In this document: piece by piece, positions 25,503 through 35,179 of the stretch
How positions within the stretch are numbered: position 1 is the first letter of the stretch
Layout of the letters: each line of letters begins with the position of its first letter
Source: Leifsonia sp. 1010
GTDB lineage: Bacteria; Actinomycetota; Actinomycetes; Actinomycetales; Microbacteriaceae
DNA length: 64,000 nucleotides
NCBI RefSeq assembly: GCF_031455295.1
Contig: NZ_JAVDSL010000001.1
Location: 868,001-932,000 of the forward strand
Reading direction: 5' to 3'
Notes under the pieces: model-generated
Seen by the model: the letters and a program-made list of their open reading frames with translations, nothing else
Told to the model about the DNA's origin: nothing
Databases searched by the model: none
Program-made: the position numbers and the translations under genes

Positions 25503-26496
25503 CCGAATCCGCCGCACTCCGGGGATGCGCGCTGCCCTCCCGCACGATGACCTGCGCCATCGCCGTCATCAGCTCGTAGGCGACGTGGGCGGCGGCGATC
25601 CCGGTGATCTGGGCGTGGTCGTAGGCGGGCGCCACCTCGACCAGGTCGGCCCCGACGATGTTGAGGTCGGTGAGTCCGCGCAGCAGGCGCAGCAGCTCGC
25701 GGCTGGTGAGACCACCCGCCTCCGGGGTGCCCGTGCCGGGCGCATGCGCGGGGTCGAGCACGTCGATGTCGATGGAGATGTACAACGGTCGATCGCCCAC
25801 CCGCCGGCGGATGCGCTCCAACGCGGCCGGGACGCCGTTCTCCTCGATGTACTCGCTCGACACGATCGCGAACCCGAGCCGCTCGTCGTCCTCGAGGTCC
25901 TGCTTGCTGTACAGCGGGCCGCGGGTGCCGACGTGGACAGACGCGGAGCGGTCGAGGAAGCCCTCCTCGGACGCCCGCCGGAACGGGGTTCCGTGCGTGA
26001 TCGGCTCGTCGAAGTAGGTGTCCCAGGTGTCGAGGTGGGCGTCGAAGTGCAGCACGGCGACGGGTCCGTGCTTCTCGCTGATCGCCTTCAGCAGCGGATA
26101 CGCGATGGTGTGATCGCCGCCGACCGTGAGGATGCGCTGCACCCGGCTGCCCAGGTCACGCGCCGCATCCGCGATCTGCCGAACGGCTTCGTCGATGTGG
26201 AACGGGTTGACGGCGATGTCGCCGGCGTCCGCGATCTGCACGGCCTCCCACGCCGAGAAGTCCTGCGCCGGGTTGTAGGGCCGCAGCAGACGGCTGGAGG
26301 CGCGCACGTGCTCCGGACCGAATCTCGCGCCGGGCCGGAAGCTGACGCCCGTGTCGAACGGGATGCCGACCACGGCGAGGTCGACGGCGGGGACGTCCTC
26401 GAGGCGGGGCAGGCGGGCGAAGGTGGACAGCCCGGCATAGCGCGGGGTCTTCGACGCGTCGGACGGGCCGATGGGCGGGGTGCTGGGGGTGTTCAT
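25495..26496 (-). CDS. Agmatinase/guanidinobutyrase-family ureohydrolase
   Basis: 333 aa, starting at ATG 26496 behind AAGGAA. Manganese ligands are in [15 protein letters not shown] and [22 protein letters not shown], all intact. The family hydrolyses guanidino groups to urea. Next to a ThDP-dependent decarboxylase-like enzyme, guanidinobutyrate or agmatine are the likely substrates. Confidence 0.88.
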   Translation of the reverse strand: MNTPSTPPIGPSDASKTPRYAGLSTFARLPRLEDVPAVDLAVVGIPFDTGVSFRPGARFGPEHVRASSRLLRPYNPAQDFSAWEAVQIADAGDIAVNPFHIDEAVRQIADAARDLGSRVQRILTVGGDHTIAYPLLKAISEKHGPVAVLHFDAHLDTWDTYFDEPITHGTPFRRASEEGFLDRSASVHVGTRGPLYSKQDLEDDERLGFAIVSSEYIEENGVPAALERIRRRVGDRPLYISIDIDVLDPAHAPGTGTPEAGGLTSRELLRLLRGLTDLNIVGADLVEVAPAYDHAQITGIAAAHVAYELMTAMAQVIVREGSAHPRSAADSDD

Positions 26497-26506
26497 GGGT
26501 GGTTCC

Positions 26507-28138
26507 TTACGCGGAGAAGTCCGTCTGGGGCAGGTGGATGAGGTGCAGACCGCCCGCATCGCTCGCGACGGCGACCGCCTCGGCCAGCTCGCCTGCGGAT
26601 CGGACGCGGTGCCCCGTCCCGCCGAACGCCGCGGCCAGGGCGGCCCAGTCGGGCTGCGCGAGGTCGACCCCGATCGGCGCGATGCCGGCATCCGCCTCGT
26701 TCTGCTTGATCTCGGCGTAGCCGCCGTTGTCGACGACGATCACGGTGATGTCGAGCCGCTGCTCGACGACCGTCATGAACTCCTGCAGCGAGAACATCAG
26801 CGCGCCGTCGCCGACGACGGCGAACACCGGCCGGTGCGGTGTGGCGATACGTGAGCCGATGGCCGCGGGCAGGCCGTACCCGAGCGTCGCATACGTGGCC
26901 ATGTAGGGCGTCGAATTCGGGGTGGCGACCCGGAGCCGGTTGAGCAGGCCCCAGTAGCCGATCTGCGACGAGTCCGTGGTCACGATCGCGTCGGCGGGGA
27001 GAGCGGCGGCGATGGCGTCGGCGATGGCGGTGTTGACGGGTGACAGGTCGGCGCATTCGGCGGCGACGGCTGCGAGGGTCTCCTCCACGCGGGCGTCGGT
27101 CGACGGCTCACCGGCTCCCAGGGCTTCGGCGAGCGCGGCGAGCGCCGCCGCTGCGTCCGCCACGATGCCGATGTCGGCGGGCTGGTTCTTGTCCAGTTGC
27201 GACTCCAGCACATCGATGCGGATGACGCGGCCACGCGCCTCCAGCCTCTCGACCCACAGCTCGGCCTCGCCGAGCTTCGAGCCGACGACCAGGAGCACAT
27301 CCGCATCCCTGGCCCGGTTGCGGGCGGCGGCCAGCCGCAGGTTCGCACCGAGCGACAAGGGGTGGTGCTCGTCGAGCACGCCCTTCGCGTTCAGCGTCGT
27401 GATCACCGGTGCGCCCAGGCGTTCGGCCAGGGCGCGCAGTTCGGCGGTCGCACGGCGCGACCCGCCGCCGGCGAGGATGACGGGGTCGCTCGCCGCGGCG
27501 AGCAGGCGGGCCGCGTCCGCGATCGCGGCACTGTCGGGCGCGGGGATACCGGCGGGGCGGCGTGGTGCCACGACCTCGGGTGACAGCTCCGTCTCCTCCT
27601 CCAGGAGGTCGAGCGGCACCTCGATGTAGACCGGGCGCGGTCGCCCGGTCGCGAACAGCGCGAACGCGTCATGAACGGCCTCGACGGCCTCCTCGTCCGA
27701 CTGCACGCGGCGCCCCCACTCGACGATGGCGGAGGCGGCGCCCAGCTGGTCCTTGGTCTCGTGCAGAGTGCCCACGTCCGCGAACTCGTGCCCGCGCGCG
27801 GGGCCGGGCGCCAGAAGGATCATCGGCCGCGACTCGCAGTACGCCGTCCCGGCGGCCGAGAGCGCGTTCAGCAGGCCCGGTCCGCTCGTCGTGATCACCA
27901 CGCCCGGCTTGCCCGTCTGCAGCGACCATCCATCGGCCGCGTATCCGGCGCCCTGCTCGTGGCGGGTGGTCACCGGATGGACACCGAGCGCGGTGAGCGG
28001 GCGGTAGAACTCCAGGTTGTGCGTGCCCGGGATTCCGAACACGGAGTCGACCCCGTAGCCGCGCAGCGTCTCGATGACGGCCCAGCCCGTTGTGCGCCGG
28101 GCCTGCGTCTCCCTCTCCTCCGTGGTCTCAGGCGACAT
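26507..28138 (-). CDS. ThDP-dependent enzyme, acetolactate-synthase/2-ketoarginine-decarboxylase-like
   Basis: 543 aa in three domains: PYR (about 15-180; conserved Glu in [13 protein letters not shown]), central DHS-like (about 200-330) and PP (about 360-530; [12 protein letters not shown] plus NGGYAEIK for Mg-ThDP). It lacks a regulatory partner and is too divergent from biosynthetic IlvB to be that. AruI (5-guanidino-2-oxopentanoate decarboxylase) has this architecture and acts upstream of a ureohydrolase, which fits the neighbour. Function is an inference. ATG overlaps the amidohydrolase end by 11 nt. Confidence 0.82.
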   Translation of the reverse strand: MSPETTEERETQARRTTGWAVIETLRGYGVDSVFGIPGTHNLEFYRPLTALGVHPVTTRHEQGAGYAADGWSLQTGKPGVVITTSGPGLLNALSAAGTAYCESRPMILLAPGPARGHEFADVGTLHETKDQLGAASAIVEWGRRVQSDEEAVEAVHDAFALFATGRPRPVYIEVPLDLLEEETELSPEVVAPRRPAGIPAPDSAAIADAARLLAAASDPVILAGGGSRRATAELRALAERLGAPVITTLNAKGVLDEHHPLSLGANLRLAAARNRARDADVLLVVGSKLGEAELWVERLEARGRVIRIDVLESQLDKNQPADIGIVADAAAALAALAEALGAGEPSTDARVEETLAAVAAECADLSPVNTAIADAIAAALPADAIVTTDSSQIGYWGLLNRLRVATPNSTPYMATYATLGYGLPAAIGSRIATPHRPVFAVVGDGALMFSLQEFMTVVEQRLDITVIVVDNGGYAEIKQNEADAGIAPIGVDLAQPDWAALAAAFGGTGHRVRSAGELAEAVAVASDAGGLHLIHLPQTDFSA

Positions 28139-29801
28139 CGACGCGGTGCCTTTCGGTGCCGTCCACCCAGGTCGCCACGACCGGGATGTCCGCGATCGTG
28201 TCCGCGTCGGCCGTCAGCGGATTCGCGCCCAGCACGACGAAGTCGGCCCGCTTGCCCGGTTCGAGCGACCCGAACTCGTTCTCGCGGCCGAGGGAGATCG
28301 CCCCCTCCAGGGTGTGCGCCCGCAGCGCAGCCTCCGCGCTGATGCACAGAGAGTCCGGGCCGAGCTTGTGGCCGCGACGCGTGACCCGGGTCACGGCGGC
28401 CTGAATCGCCTCCAGGGGCCGCGGCTCCGCCACGGGAGCGTCGGACGAGATCGTCACCGGCACTCCCGCGTCGACGAATTCGCCCAGCGGATTGAAGCGT
28501 TCGCCAGGTGTCCCGATGGCCTGCTCGACGCCCTCGCCCCAGTTGTAATAGTGCTGGGTCTGGTTCACCGGCCGGATGCCGAGACGCGCCATCCGCTCGA
28601 TCTCGGCGGGGGCCGGCAGCCCGCAGTGCTCGATCCTGTGACGCGCATCCGGATCGGGATGCTCGCTCAGCACCTGCTCGACGGCGTCGACGACCATCGC
28701 GATGGCGGTCGGCGACTGCGCGTGCGTCGCCGTCTGCAGCCCGGCGGCATGCGCCTTCGCCACCAGTCCCGCGTACTCTGCGGGCTCGTGGTACAGCTGT
28801 CCGCGGCGGCACGGGTCGCCCACGTACCCTTCCGGGAAGTACGCCGTCCAGCCGCCGAGCGTGCCGTCGGCGTACAGCTTGATGCCCGCGACCGAGAGGA
28901 AGGCGTTGCCGAACGGCCCGGTGAGGCCGATGTCGATCGCCTGGTCGAGCAGATGCGACAGGAGGTACATCGAGACCCGCATCGAGAGCGCGCCGCGGTC
29001 CGCCATCGCGAGGTAGGCGGCGAGCTCGCGCTTCGAGACCTGCGCGTCGCCGAGCGCGGTGACGCCGGAGGAGAGGAACTCGCGCTGCGCGATATCGAGC
29101 TGGCGCTGGTGCTCGGCCGGCTCATCCCCGAGGTGGAAGTTCGGGCCGTGGTGGCCGATCTTGACGCCGTGCAGACCGGTGAGCACGTTGCAGGCCGCAT
29201 CGGAGAGCTCGCCCGTGAGCTCGCCGTCCGCGTCGCGGAAGAACTCTCCGCCCTCCGGGTTCGGAGTATCGCGGGTGATGCCGTACTTGTCGAGCGTGAA
29301 CGTGTTGACGACTCCGCCGTGACCCGAGGCGTTCATGACGTACACCTCGCGGTCGGTGGCGATCGCGTCCAACTCCTCCTTGGTGGGATGCCGACGCTCC
29401 GCGAGGTTGCGCTGCTCGTAGCCGTAGCCGCGCAGCGGGACGCCGGGCGGGAGCCGGTGGGCGCCCTCGCGCATCCGCTCCACGATCTCCGGGATCGAGC
29501 CCGCCTTCTCGGGGCTCACATCCACCCAGGTGAGCAGCTGCCCGTACATGAGGGGATGCGCGTGCGCGTCGACGAAACCCGGCACGATCGTCGCACCCGG
29601 GAAGTCGGCGCGACGTGGTTCGAGGCCCAGCCTTCGCGCCTCCGCCTCGACCTCCTCCCGCGAGCCGACGGCCACGACCCGCCCACCGGCGGTGAGCATG
29701 GCCTCCGCGCGCGGGGCGCTGTCGTCGACGGTCAGGATGAGGTCGGCGGTCACGAGCGTCGGGGCCGAGTCGCGGTCATCGAAAGTGGCCAGGTGTCGCA
29801 C
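28128..29801 (-). CDS. Metal-dependent amidohydrolase, YtcJ-like
   Basis: 557 aa from GTG 29801, two bases after the MFS stop. Metal-site signatures: PGFVDAHAHPLMYG near the N-terminus, ASGHGG, THAQSPTA, HRIEHC and SSDAPVAEP; C-terminal GSLEPGKRADFVVL. Members of this amidohydrolase_3 group hydrolyse amides or formyl groups on varied substrates. Operon context implies cytosolic processing of an imported compound. Confidence 0.9.
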   Translation of the reverse strand: MRHLATFDDRDSAPTLVTADLILTVDDSAPRAEAMLTAGGRVVAVGSREEVEAEARRLGLEPRRADFPGATIVPGFVDAHAHPLMYGQLLTWVDVSPEKAGSIPEIVERMREGAHRLPPGVPLRGYGYEQRNLAERRHPTKEELDAIATDREVYVMNASGHGGVVNTFTLDKYGITRDTPNPEGGEFFRDADGELTGELSDAACNVLTGLHGVKIGHHGPNFHLGDEPAEHQRQLDIAQREFLSSGVTALGDAQVSKRELAAYLAMADRGALSMRVSMYLLSHLLDQAIDIGLTGPFGNAFLSVAGIKLYADGTLGGWTAYFPEGYVGDPCRRGQLYHEPAEYAGLVAKAHAAGLQTATHAQSPTAIAMVVDAVEQVLSEHPDPDARHRIEHCGLPAPAEIERMARLGIRPVNQTQHYYNWGEGVEQAIGTPGERFNPLGEFVDAGVPVTISSDAPVAEPRPLEAIQAAVTRVTRRGHKLGPDSLCISAEAALRAHTLEGAISLGRENEFGSLEPGKRADFVVLGANPLTADADTIADIPVVATWVDGTERHRVDVA

Positions 29802-29803
29802 GG

Positions 29804-31150
29804 TCAGATCCTCGTGGTCTTGATAGCGGTCGTGTCCAGGCGCGGGTTGAACGACCCGGTCACCGGGGCGGAGTCGGAGTGCTGCGGGGCGAACCACGTA
29901 CCGATCACGGCGATGAGCGCGAGCGCCCCGAAGAACCAGATCGCCGACCAGAAGGTGCCGGTGGCGACGATCAGCCCGGTCGCGATCGCGGGAGACAGGC
30001 CGCCCCAGACGGCGGCGCCGATCCCGTACGACAGCGACATCGACGTGTAGCGGGCCTGCGGCCGGAACATCTGCGTCATCACCGTGGACAGCGGGGCCCA
30101 CGCTCCGCTGAGGGTGATGCGGATGACGCTGACGAACACGTAGATCAGGGCGACCTGATGGTTCTGGATCACCAGCACGAGCGGGATCACGGCGACGAAG
30201 GAGAGCACCGAACCGAGGATGATCACGCGCTTGCCTCCCCACTTGTCGCCCAGCATCGCCAGCGGCAGGGTGACCAGCGCCTCGATGAACGACGCGACCG
30301 TCATGGCACCGAGGATGATGCTGGCCTGCAGCCCCACCTCCGGACTGGTGGCGAAGTTCTGCACGAACGTGGTGGCGATCACGTAGCCGCCCGACGACAT
30401 CGCGATGATGCAGAAGCCCAGCAGCATCGGCAGCCAGTTGTTCCGCAGGGCGAACAGGATGGGGGTCGACTGGGTGTGGCCCTCGATCTTCTCCTCGAAG
30501 ACCGGGGTCTCCTCCACCCGGTACCGCACCCAGATGCCGACGCCGATCAGCACGATGCTGAACAGGAACGGGACGCGCCAGCCCCAGGTCAGCAGGACGT
30601 CGTCGCCCGCCGCTGCGAGGATCCAGAAGGCTCCGGAGGCCAGGAGCGCTCCGAGCGGGTTGCCGAGCTGGGTGAACCCGCCATAGAAGGTCTTGTACTT
30701 CGGCGGCGCGCTCTCCACCGACATCAGGCTCGCGCCTCCCCACTCGCCGCCGACCGCGAGGCCCTGGGCGATACGGAGGAGGATCAGCAGGATGGGCGCG
30801 GCGATCCCGATGGCGGCGTAGCCGGGCAGGCAGCCGACCAGGACGGTGGCGACGCCCATGATGAACAGCGTCAGGGTCAGCGCGCGCTTGCGGCCGAGCT
30901 TGTCGCCGATGTGCCCGAAGATGATGCCGCCCAGCGGACGCATGAAGTAGGCGACGGCGTACGTGCCGAACGACGCGAGCGTTCCGAGCGCGTGGTTGAC
31001 CTCGGGGAAGAACACCTGGGGGAAGACGATGGCCGCGGCCGTCGCGTAGACGTAGAAGTCGTACCATTCGATGGTCGTCCCGACCACGGAGGCGAGACCG
31101 GCTTTCAGCGCCCGCCGGTGTCCGACGGGGCGTGCTTCGGTGACAGACAC
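29804..31150 (-). CDS. MFS transporter, metabolite:H+ symporter type
   Basis: 448 aa from GTG 31150 behind AGGAG. Twelve helices; the opening SVVGTTIEWYDFYVYATAAA and the loop GHIGDKLGRKRAL are typical of the MHS subfamily (citrate, shikimate, proline/betaine and similar solutes). First gene of the catabolic operon, so it probably imports its substrate. Confidence 0.9.
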   Translation of the reverse strand: MSVTEARPVGHRRALKAGLASVVGTTIEWYDFYVYATAAAIVFPQVFFPEVNHALGTLASFGTYAVAYFMRPLGGIIFGHIGDKLGRKRALTLTLFIMGVATVLVGCLPGYAAIGIAAPILLILLRIAQGLAVGGEWGGASLMSVESAPPKYKTFYGGFTQLGNPLGALLASGAFWILAAAGDDVLLTWGWRVPFLFSIVLIGVGIWVRYRVEETPVFEEKIEGHTQSTPILFALRNNWLPMLLGFCIIAMSSGGYVIATTFVQNFATSPEVGLQASIILGAMTVASFIEALVTLPLAMLGDKWGGKRVIILGSVLSFVAVIPLVLVIQNHQVALIYVFVSVIRITLSGAWAPLSTVMTQMFRPQARYTSMSLSYGIGAAVWGGLSPAIATGLIVATGTFWSAIWFFGALALIAVIGTWFAPQHSDSAPVTGSFNPRLDTTAIKTTRI

Positions 31151-31361
31151 ACACAGCTCCTTTGCTCGTATTGTCATCAAGTTCGTCGTGAAGTCTCACG
31201 CCGTCCGGCCGCGGGCGCAAGCGCAGTTCCGCGTGACGGAACGCCTCTCGCCGTCGATCTGCCGACTTTGGTCGTCATTTGCAGCGCGGATCGTCACATC
31301 CATTGTCCTTGCGTCGATGATTCGACGCGCACGGGGAGCGATTCCGGGTATTCTGCCCGAT

Positions 31362-32300
31362 GTGCCGATCCGCCACGACCGAAGCACCCCCGATCGCGAC
31401 AGCGACGCGCTCGACAGCAGCCTGGTGCGCGCGCTGCAGGCGGACGGCCGCGCCAGCATCCACGAACTCGCCCGAACCCTCGGCGTCTCACGCGATCTCG
31501 TCTCCCGGCGTCTCAGCACGCTGATCGGCCGCGACGGTCTGCGCGTCGTCGCGGCGCTCGACCCCGGCTTCGCCGGCCTCAACGTGCTCATCCACGGGCT
31601 CGTCGACGTGGACGGGCCGGCCCGACCGGTCGCCGAGCGGATCGCCGAGCTGCCGGACACGGTGTTCGTCTCCCTGGTCGCCGGCGCGTCCTCGCTGGTG
31701 TTCGAGTCGCGCCATGGGGATGCGGACGAGCTGAGCGCCACGCTGGCCGCCATCCGGGCGATCCCCGGCGTCCGCCGGGTGCGCGTCACGACGTACGACG
31801 CATTGCTGAAGGAGTTCATCACGGCCGCGTCGGTCAGCGATGTGCGTCTCGATCGGCTCGACCACGACCTCATCGCGATCCTGCAGGACGACGGTCGCGC
31901 CAGCTATCGGGCTCTCGCCGACGCGGTCCGGCTCTCCCCGTCGTCAGCGCGCGCTCGTGTGCGTCGGCTGCTCGACGCGGGCGTCATCCGCATCGCCGCG
32001 ATCGACGCCGGTGGCCTCTCCCGCAACCGGGTCGCCGTCGGCGTCGGGATCGCCCTGCGCGGCGACCCCGGGCCGGTGCACCGGTACCTCGTCGCGACCT
32101 CCGCCGTCGACCTGGCGGCGGCCGCGCACGGTGCTTACGACGTCATCGCGACGATCGTCGGAACGGCGACCGCGGGCGTGCTGGCCGTCATCGAGGAGTT
32201 GCGCGCGCTTCCCAGTGTCGGGTCGTTGGAGACCTGGGCGCACCTCGACATCATCAAAGAGGACTACACCCGTACGCTCGGCCGCATCGTGCGGCCGTAG
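31362..32300 (+). CDS. Two-copy Lrp/AsnC family regulator
   Basis: 312 aa from GTG 31362; an ATG at 31317 in frame is an alternative and I see no clear ribosome site for either. Two AsnC helix-turn-helix units (about residues 18-65 with IHELARTLGVSRDLVSRRLS, and about 165-215 with YRALADAVRLSPSSARARVR), each followed by a RAM-like ligand part. Divergent from the catabolic operon it likely controls, probably by sensing an amino acid. Ends 10 nt before the convergent fliN end. Confidence 0.85.
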   Translation: MPIRHDRSTPDRDSDALDSSLVRALQADGRASIHELARTLGVSRDLVSRRLSTLIGRDGLRVVAALDPGFAGLNVLIHGLVDVDGPARPVAERIAELPDTVFVSLVAGASSLVFESRHGDADELSATLAAIRAIPGVRRVRVTTYDALLKEFITAASVSDVRLDRLDHDLIAILQDDGRASYRALADAVRLSPSSARARVRRLLDAGVIRIAAIDAGGLSRNRVAVGVGIALRGDPGPVHRYLVATSAVDLAAAAHGAYDVIATIVGTATAGVLAVIEELRALPSVGSLETWAHLDIIKEDYTRTLGRIVRP

Positions 32301-32310
32301 CGAGCCTCGG

Positions 32311-33027
32311 TCAGTCCAGGTCTTCCGCCGTGTCGAGGATCTTCGTGATGCGGACCGCGTAGTCCTGGTCGACGACCACGATCTCGCCGTGCGCGATCAG
32401 ACGGCCGTTGAGCAGCACGTCGGCGGGCGACCCGGCGGAGCGGTCGAGCTCGATGACCGCGCCCGGCTCCATCGCGAGCACGTCGCGCACGGCCATGCGG
32501 GTGCGGCCGATCTCGACGGTCAGCGCCATCTCGACGTTGCTGATGCGCGCGAGCTTGCCGCCCAGCGCGCTGTTGCCCGTACGCTCGGCGACCGACGCGC
32601 GCCCGCGGACCGCGAACCAGCCGGCGATCCCGGACGGGCCGGAGAGGGCGAAGACCGAGGTGGCCGGGTCGGCGAACAGTTCCGAGGCGTCGTCCGGGCG
32701 GGCGTCATCCAGGACGCCCGCGCCGAGCGTGTCGCTGGCGGCCTCGAGGGCCGGCTGCAGCACATCCTGGAGCGCCACCACCGGCGCGCCGTCCGCACCC
32801 TCGTCGACCAGCTGCGGCGCCTCGAGCAGCACGACGGCGAGATCGGCGGAGACGGCGCCGACGAAGGTCGCGACAACGGCACGCGCGGCGTCCTGCACCT
32901 CCGACCCCTGCGACAGCAGCGGGGTCAGCGGCGCGCCGGTCGGCAGCACGCGGGCGAGCGCCTCGGCGGCGGCCTGCGCCTGCCCGAGCGAGAGGCCGGA
33001 GGCGTGTGCGGTGCTGGTCATGCTCAT
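32311..33027 (-). CDS. fliN: Flagellar motor switch protein FliN
   Basis: 238 aa. The last 80 residues form the SpoA domain (EMALTVEIGRTRMAVRDVL, PADVLLNGRLIAHGEIVVV). The first 150 residues are a FliY/CheC-like extension without a clear phosphatase motif, so this is a long FliN as in other Gram-positives. Part of the C-ring; binds FliM and CheY-controlled torque. Follows fliM by 5 nt. Confidence 0.93.
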   Translation of the reverse strand: MSMTSTAHASGLSLGQAQAAAEALARVLPTGAPLTPLLSQGSEVQDAARAVVATFVGAVSADLAVVLLEAPQLVDEGADGAPVVALQDVLQPALEAASDTLGAGVLDDARPDDASELFADPATSVFALSGPSGIAGWFAVRGRASVAERTGNSALGGKLARISNVEMALTVEIGRTRMAVRDVLAMEPGAVIELDRSAGSPADVLLNGRLIAHGEIVVVDQDYAVRITKILDTAEDLD

Positions 33028-33032
33028 CGGAA

Positions 33033-33917
33033 TCAGTCCTCTGTGTTGACGATCACGCAGGCGAGACGCGAGCCGCTGGAGCCGAGAGCGGCCGAAGCGA
33101 CGGTCTGCCCGCCGACCGTGAGATCGAAGGGTCGGTGCTGTGGATGCGGGAGCGGCAGCAGGTCGCCGACCGCCAGCCCCAGCACAACGCTGGGACGCAC
33201 GGCCGCCGGGGCCAGCCGCAGGGCCACATCCACGGGGACGCGCGCCAGCTGGGCGTCGACCAGCTCACGCGCGTTCTCGGTGCTGTGGGTCGGGTTCGTC
33301 TCGCCCAGCTGCGGGAGCAGGGCGACGGCGGGCAGGGCGACGGTCGCACGGGCGACGTTCTCGCCGACACGCAGCTCGAAACCCGCCACGATCATCAGCT
33401 CGGAGGTCGCGGCGGCCTGAGCGAACTGCGAGTTGTACTGGATGGCGTCCACGGTGATCGGCGCGAGCAGGATGGAGCCGAGCGAATAGCGCAGATCCTC
33501 CAGTGCGTCATCCATCAGCCGGCGCACCAGCGCGTGCTCGATCTGGGTGAAGGTGCGCTCGTGATCGACCGGGGTGCCCTGACCGCCGAGCATCGCGTTC
33601 ACCCACGACAGGGCGGCCGTGGTCGGGAACTGGATGACCGCCTTCGGGGCGATGTGCTCCAGCTCGCACAGCACCATGGCCGTGGTCGCCGGAAGCGACG
33701 CCGCGTACTCGTCGTACGTCTGCAGCTGAACGAAGTCGCACTCTACCTGGCTGAGCACACGCACCTTCGCGGTCAACTGCGTGCCCCACTGCCGGGCGAA
33801 CGTCTCGAACGCCAGCTCCAGCACGCGCGAGTGCTCGCGCGCGAGCGTCGTCGGCCGCCGGAAGTCGTAGACCGGCGCCTCGGGGGCGTCCGGCGACGGG
33901 GCCTGCAGAGTCGTCAC
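33033..33917 (-). CDS. fliM: Flagellar motor switch protein FliM
   Basis: 294 aa from GTG 33917. Middle domain at about residues 35-200 with LSWVNAMLGGQG, C-terminal SpoA domain. The N-terminal CheY-binding peptide (LSQxEID) is not obvious. No leader: the GTG is about 8 nt after the sigma-28 -10 box and has no ribosome site. Confidence 0.92.
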   Translation of the reverse strand: MTTLQAPSPDAPEAPVYDFRRPTTLAREHSRVLELAFETFARQWGTQLTAKVRVLSQVECDFVQLQTYDEYAASLPATTAMVLCELEHIAPKAVIQFPTTAALSWVNAMLGGQGTPVDHERTFTQIEHALVRRLMDDALEDLRYSLGSILLAPITVDAIQYNSQFAQAAATSELMIVAGFELRVGENVARATVALPAVALLPQLGETNPTHSTENARELVDAQLARVPVDVALRLAPAAVRPSVVLGLAVGDLLPLPHPQHRPFDLTVGGQTVASAALGSSGSRLACVIVNTED

Positions 33918-33925
33918 GGGAGGGA

Positions 33926-33952
33926 CTATCGGCAGGTGGGCGGCTCTTGTTA
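33926..33952 (-). promoter_or_regulatory. Sigma-28-type promoter for fliM-fliN
   Basis: Minus strand TAAC, 15 nt, GCCGATAG, ending 8 nt before the fliM GTG. Confidence 0.85.
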
Positions 33953-34014
33953 GGGAACGAGGTGGACGGACGGGTTCGAGGCGGACACCTGGTTGGCGGT
34001 CGCCCCGACGCGGG

Positions 34015-34560
34015 TCAGTCCCACTTAGTGCACTCGCCGGAGGCGGAGATGCCCAGGATCTCGGTGTTCGCGGAGAAGCTGATGGAAGCGCTATGCGGCA
34101 GGTCGACGATGATCGACCGGTGTCCCCCGCTGTCCTGCGCGGCAGGCCCGATCTGACGGACCCGGTATCCGAGACCCTCCCAATAGGAGCGCACCTTCGC
34201 GCTCAAGGCATCAGGATCGAATTCGGACGACGGACCGGCCAATTGCCGCACATTGACGTCGTATTGACCCGTGGTGGCTCGGTGGTCGCACGATAGCCAG
34301 GACCAGCCTTCCCTGTCTTCAAGGCTGAAAACAGTGGGAGGCACCCCGGCATCGAGCCATTCGCCGCCGACGAGTTGGGCGACTTCATCGACATAGTTGA
34401 GCGCTTCGTCGAGGAGTTGAGTCTTGGATTTGGTCGAAAGCCCGTCATGTGGGGTGTTGACGCCGGGCTGCGGCATGGGCCCTCCTTGATAGACGCATCC
34501 TGTGAGTGCGGAGACGATGACGAGGCCTAATGCAGTTCGAATGCTGCGGATGCGCCTCAA
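34015..34560 (-). CDS. Lipoprotein, candidate immunity copy 2
   Basis: 181 aa. Signal peptide with lipobox LTGC (Cys about residue 22). It is a close duplicate of 34628-35179: first 45 and last 60 residues nearly identical, the middle diverged. Conserved QLLDEAL, VRQLAGPS, FDPDALS and SIIVDLPHSAS. Exported and lipid-anchored to the outer face of the membrane. Function unknown; a lipoprotein beside a WXG hydrolase fits an immunity role. Confidence 0.8.
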   Translation of the reverse strand: MRRIRSIRTALGLVIVSALTGCVYQGGPMPQPGVNTPHDGLSTKSKTQLLDEALNYVDEVAQLVGGEWLDAGVPPTVFSLEDREGWSWLSCDHRATTGQYDVNVRQLAGPSSEFDPDALSAKVRSYWEGLGYRVRQIGPAAQDSGGHRSIIVDLPHSASISFSANTEILGISASGECTKWD

Positions 34561-34627
34561 GGGATGCCTGCCTTCGAACCACCCTCCATACCGGCCGAAG
34601 CACCGTCGTCGACCGGCCGTAGGCGGG

Positions 34628-35179
34628 TCAGTCCCACTTACCGCACTCGCTGGAGGCAGAGATGCCCAGGATCTCGGTGTTCGCGGAGAAGCTGACGGAA
34701 GCGCTATGGGGCAGGTCGACGATGATCGACCGGTGACCCCCGCTGTCCTGCGCGGCAGGCCCGATCTGACGGACCCGGTACCCGAGACCTAGCCAATAGG
34801 TGCGCACCTTCTCGCTCAGGGCATCAGGATCGAACTCGGACGGGCCGGCTAGTTGCCGCACATTGACGTCGTATTGGTGGGTGGTGGCCCGGTCGTCGCA
34901 CGGGGCGCGATGCCATGCGTCGCGTTGTTCGGCGTTCGCGGGATCGAATGCGACGGGCGGGGTCCCCACATCCAGCCAGTCACCACCGACAAGCTGCGCG
35001 ACATCGTTTACGTGTTGCAGCGCTTCATCCAGGAGCTGGGCCTTGGGCTTGGTCGAAAGTCCGTCGTACGGGGTGTTGATACCGGGCTGAGGCATGGGTC
35101 CTCCTTGATAGACGCATCCTGTGAGTGCGAAGACGATGACGAGGCCGAATGCAGTTCGAATGCTGCGGATGCGCCTCAT
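34628..35179 (-). CDS. Lipoprotein, candidate immunity copy 1
   Basis: 183 aa, same lipobox (LTGC) and fold as its downstream copy. Starts inside the WXG hydrolase stop (ATGA overlap, 35176-35179), so the two are translationally coupled. The duplicated pair is separated by 67 nt. No match to a named family recognised. Confidence 0.82.
   Translation of the reverse strand: MRRIRSIRTAFGLVIVFALTGCVYQGGPMPQPGINTPYDGLSTKPKAQLLDEALQHVNDVAQLVGGDWLDVGTPPVAFDPANAEQRDAWHRAPCDDRATTHQYDVNVRQLAGPSEFDPDALSEKVRTYWLGLGYRVRQIGPAAQDSGGHRSIIVDLPHSASVSFSANTEILGISASSECGKWD

Noticed and set aside
26507-28138. Biosynthetic acetolactate synthase IlvB
   Set aside because: No ilvN or ilvC nearby, and the context is a catabolic operon with a ureohydrolase.
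28128-31220. 1030-codon open frame joining the amidohydrolase to upstream sequence
   Set aside because: The upstream half is a shadow of the MFS gene; the amidohydrolase begins at GTG 29801.
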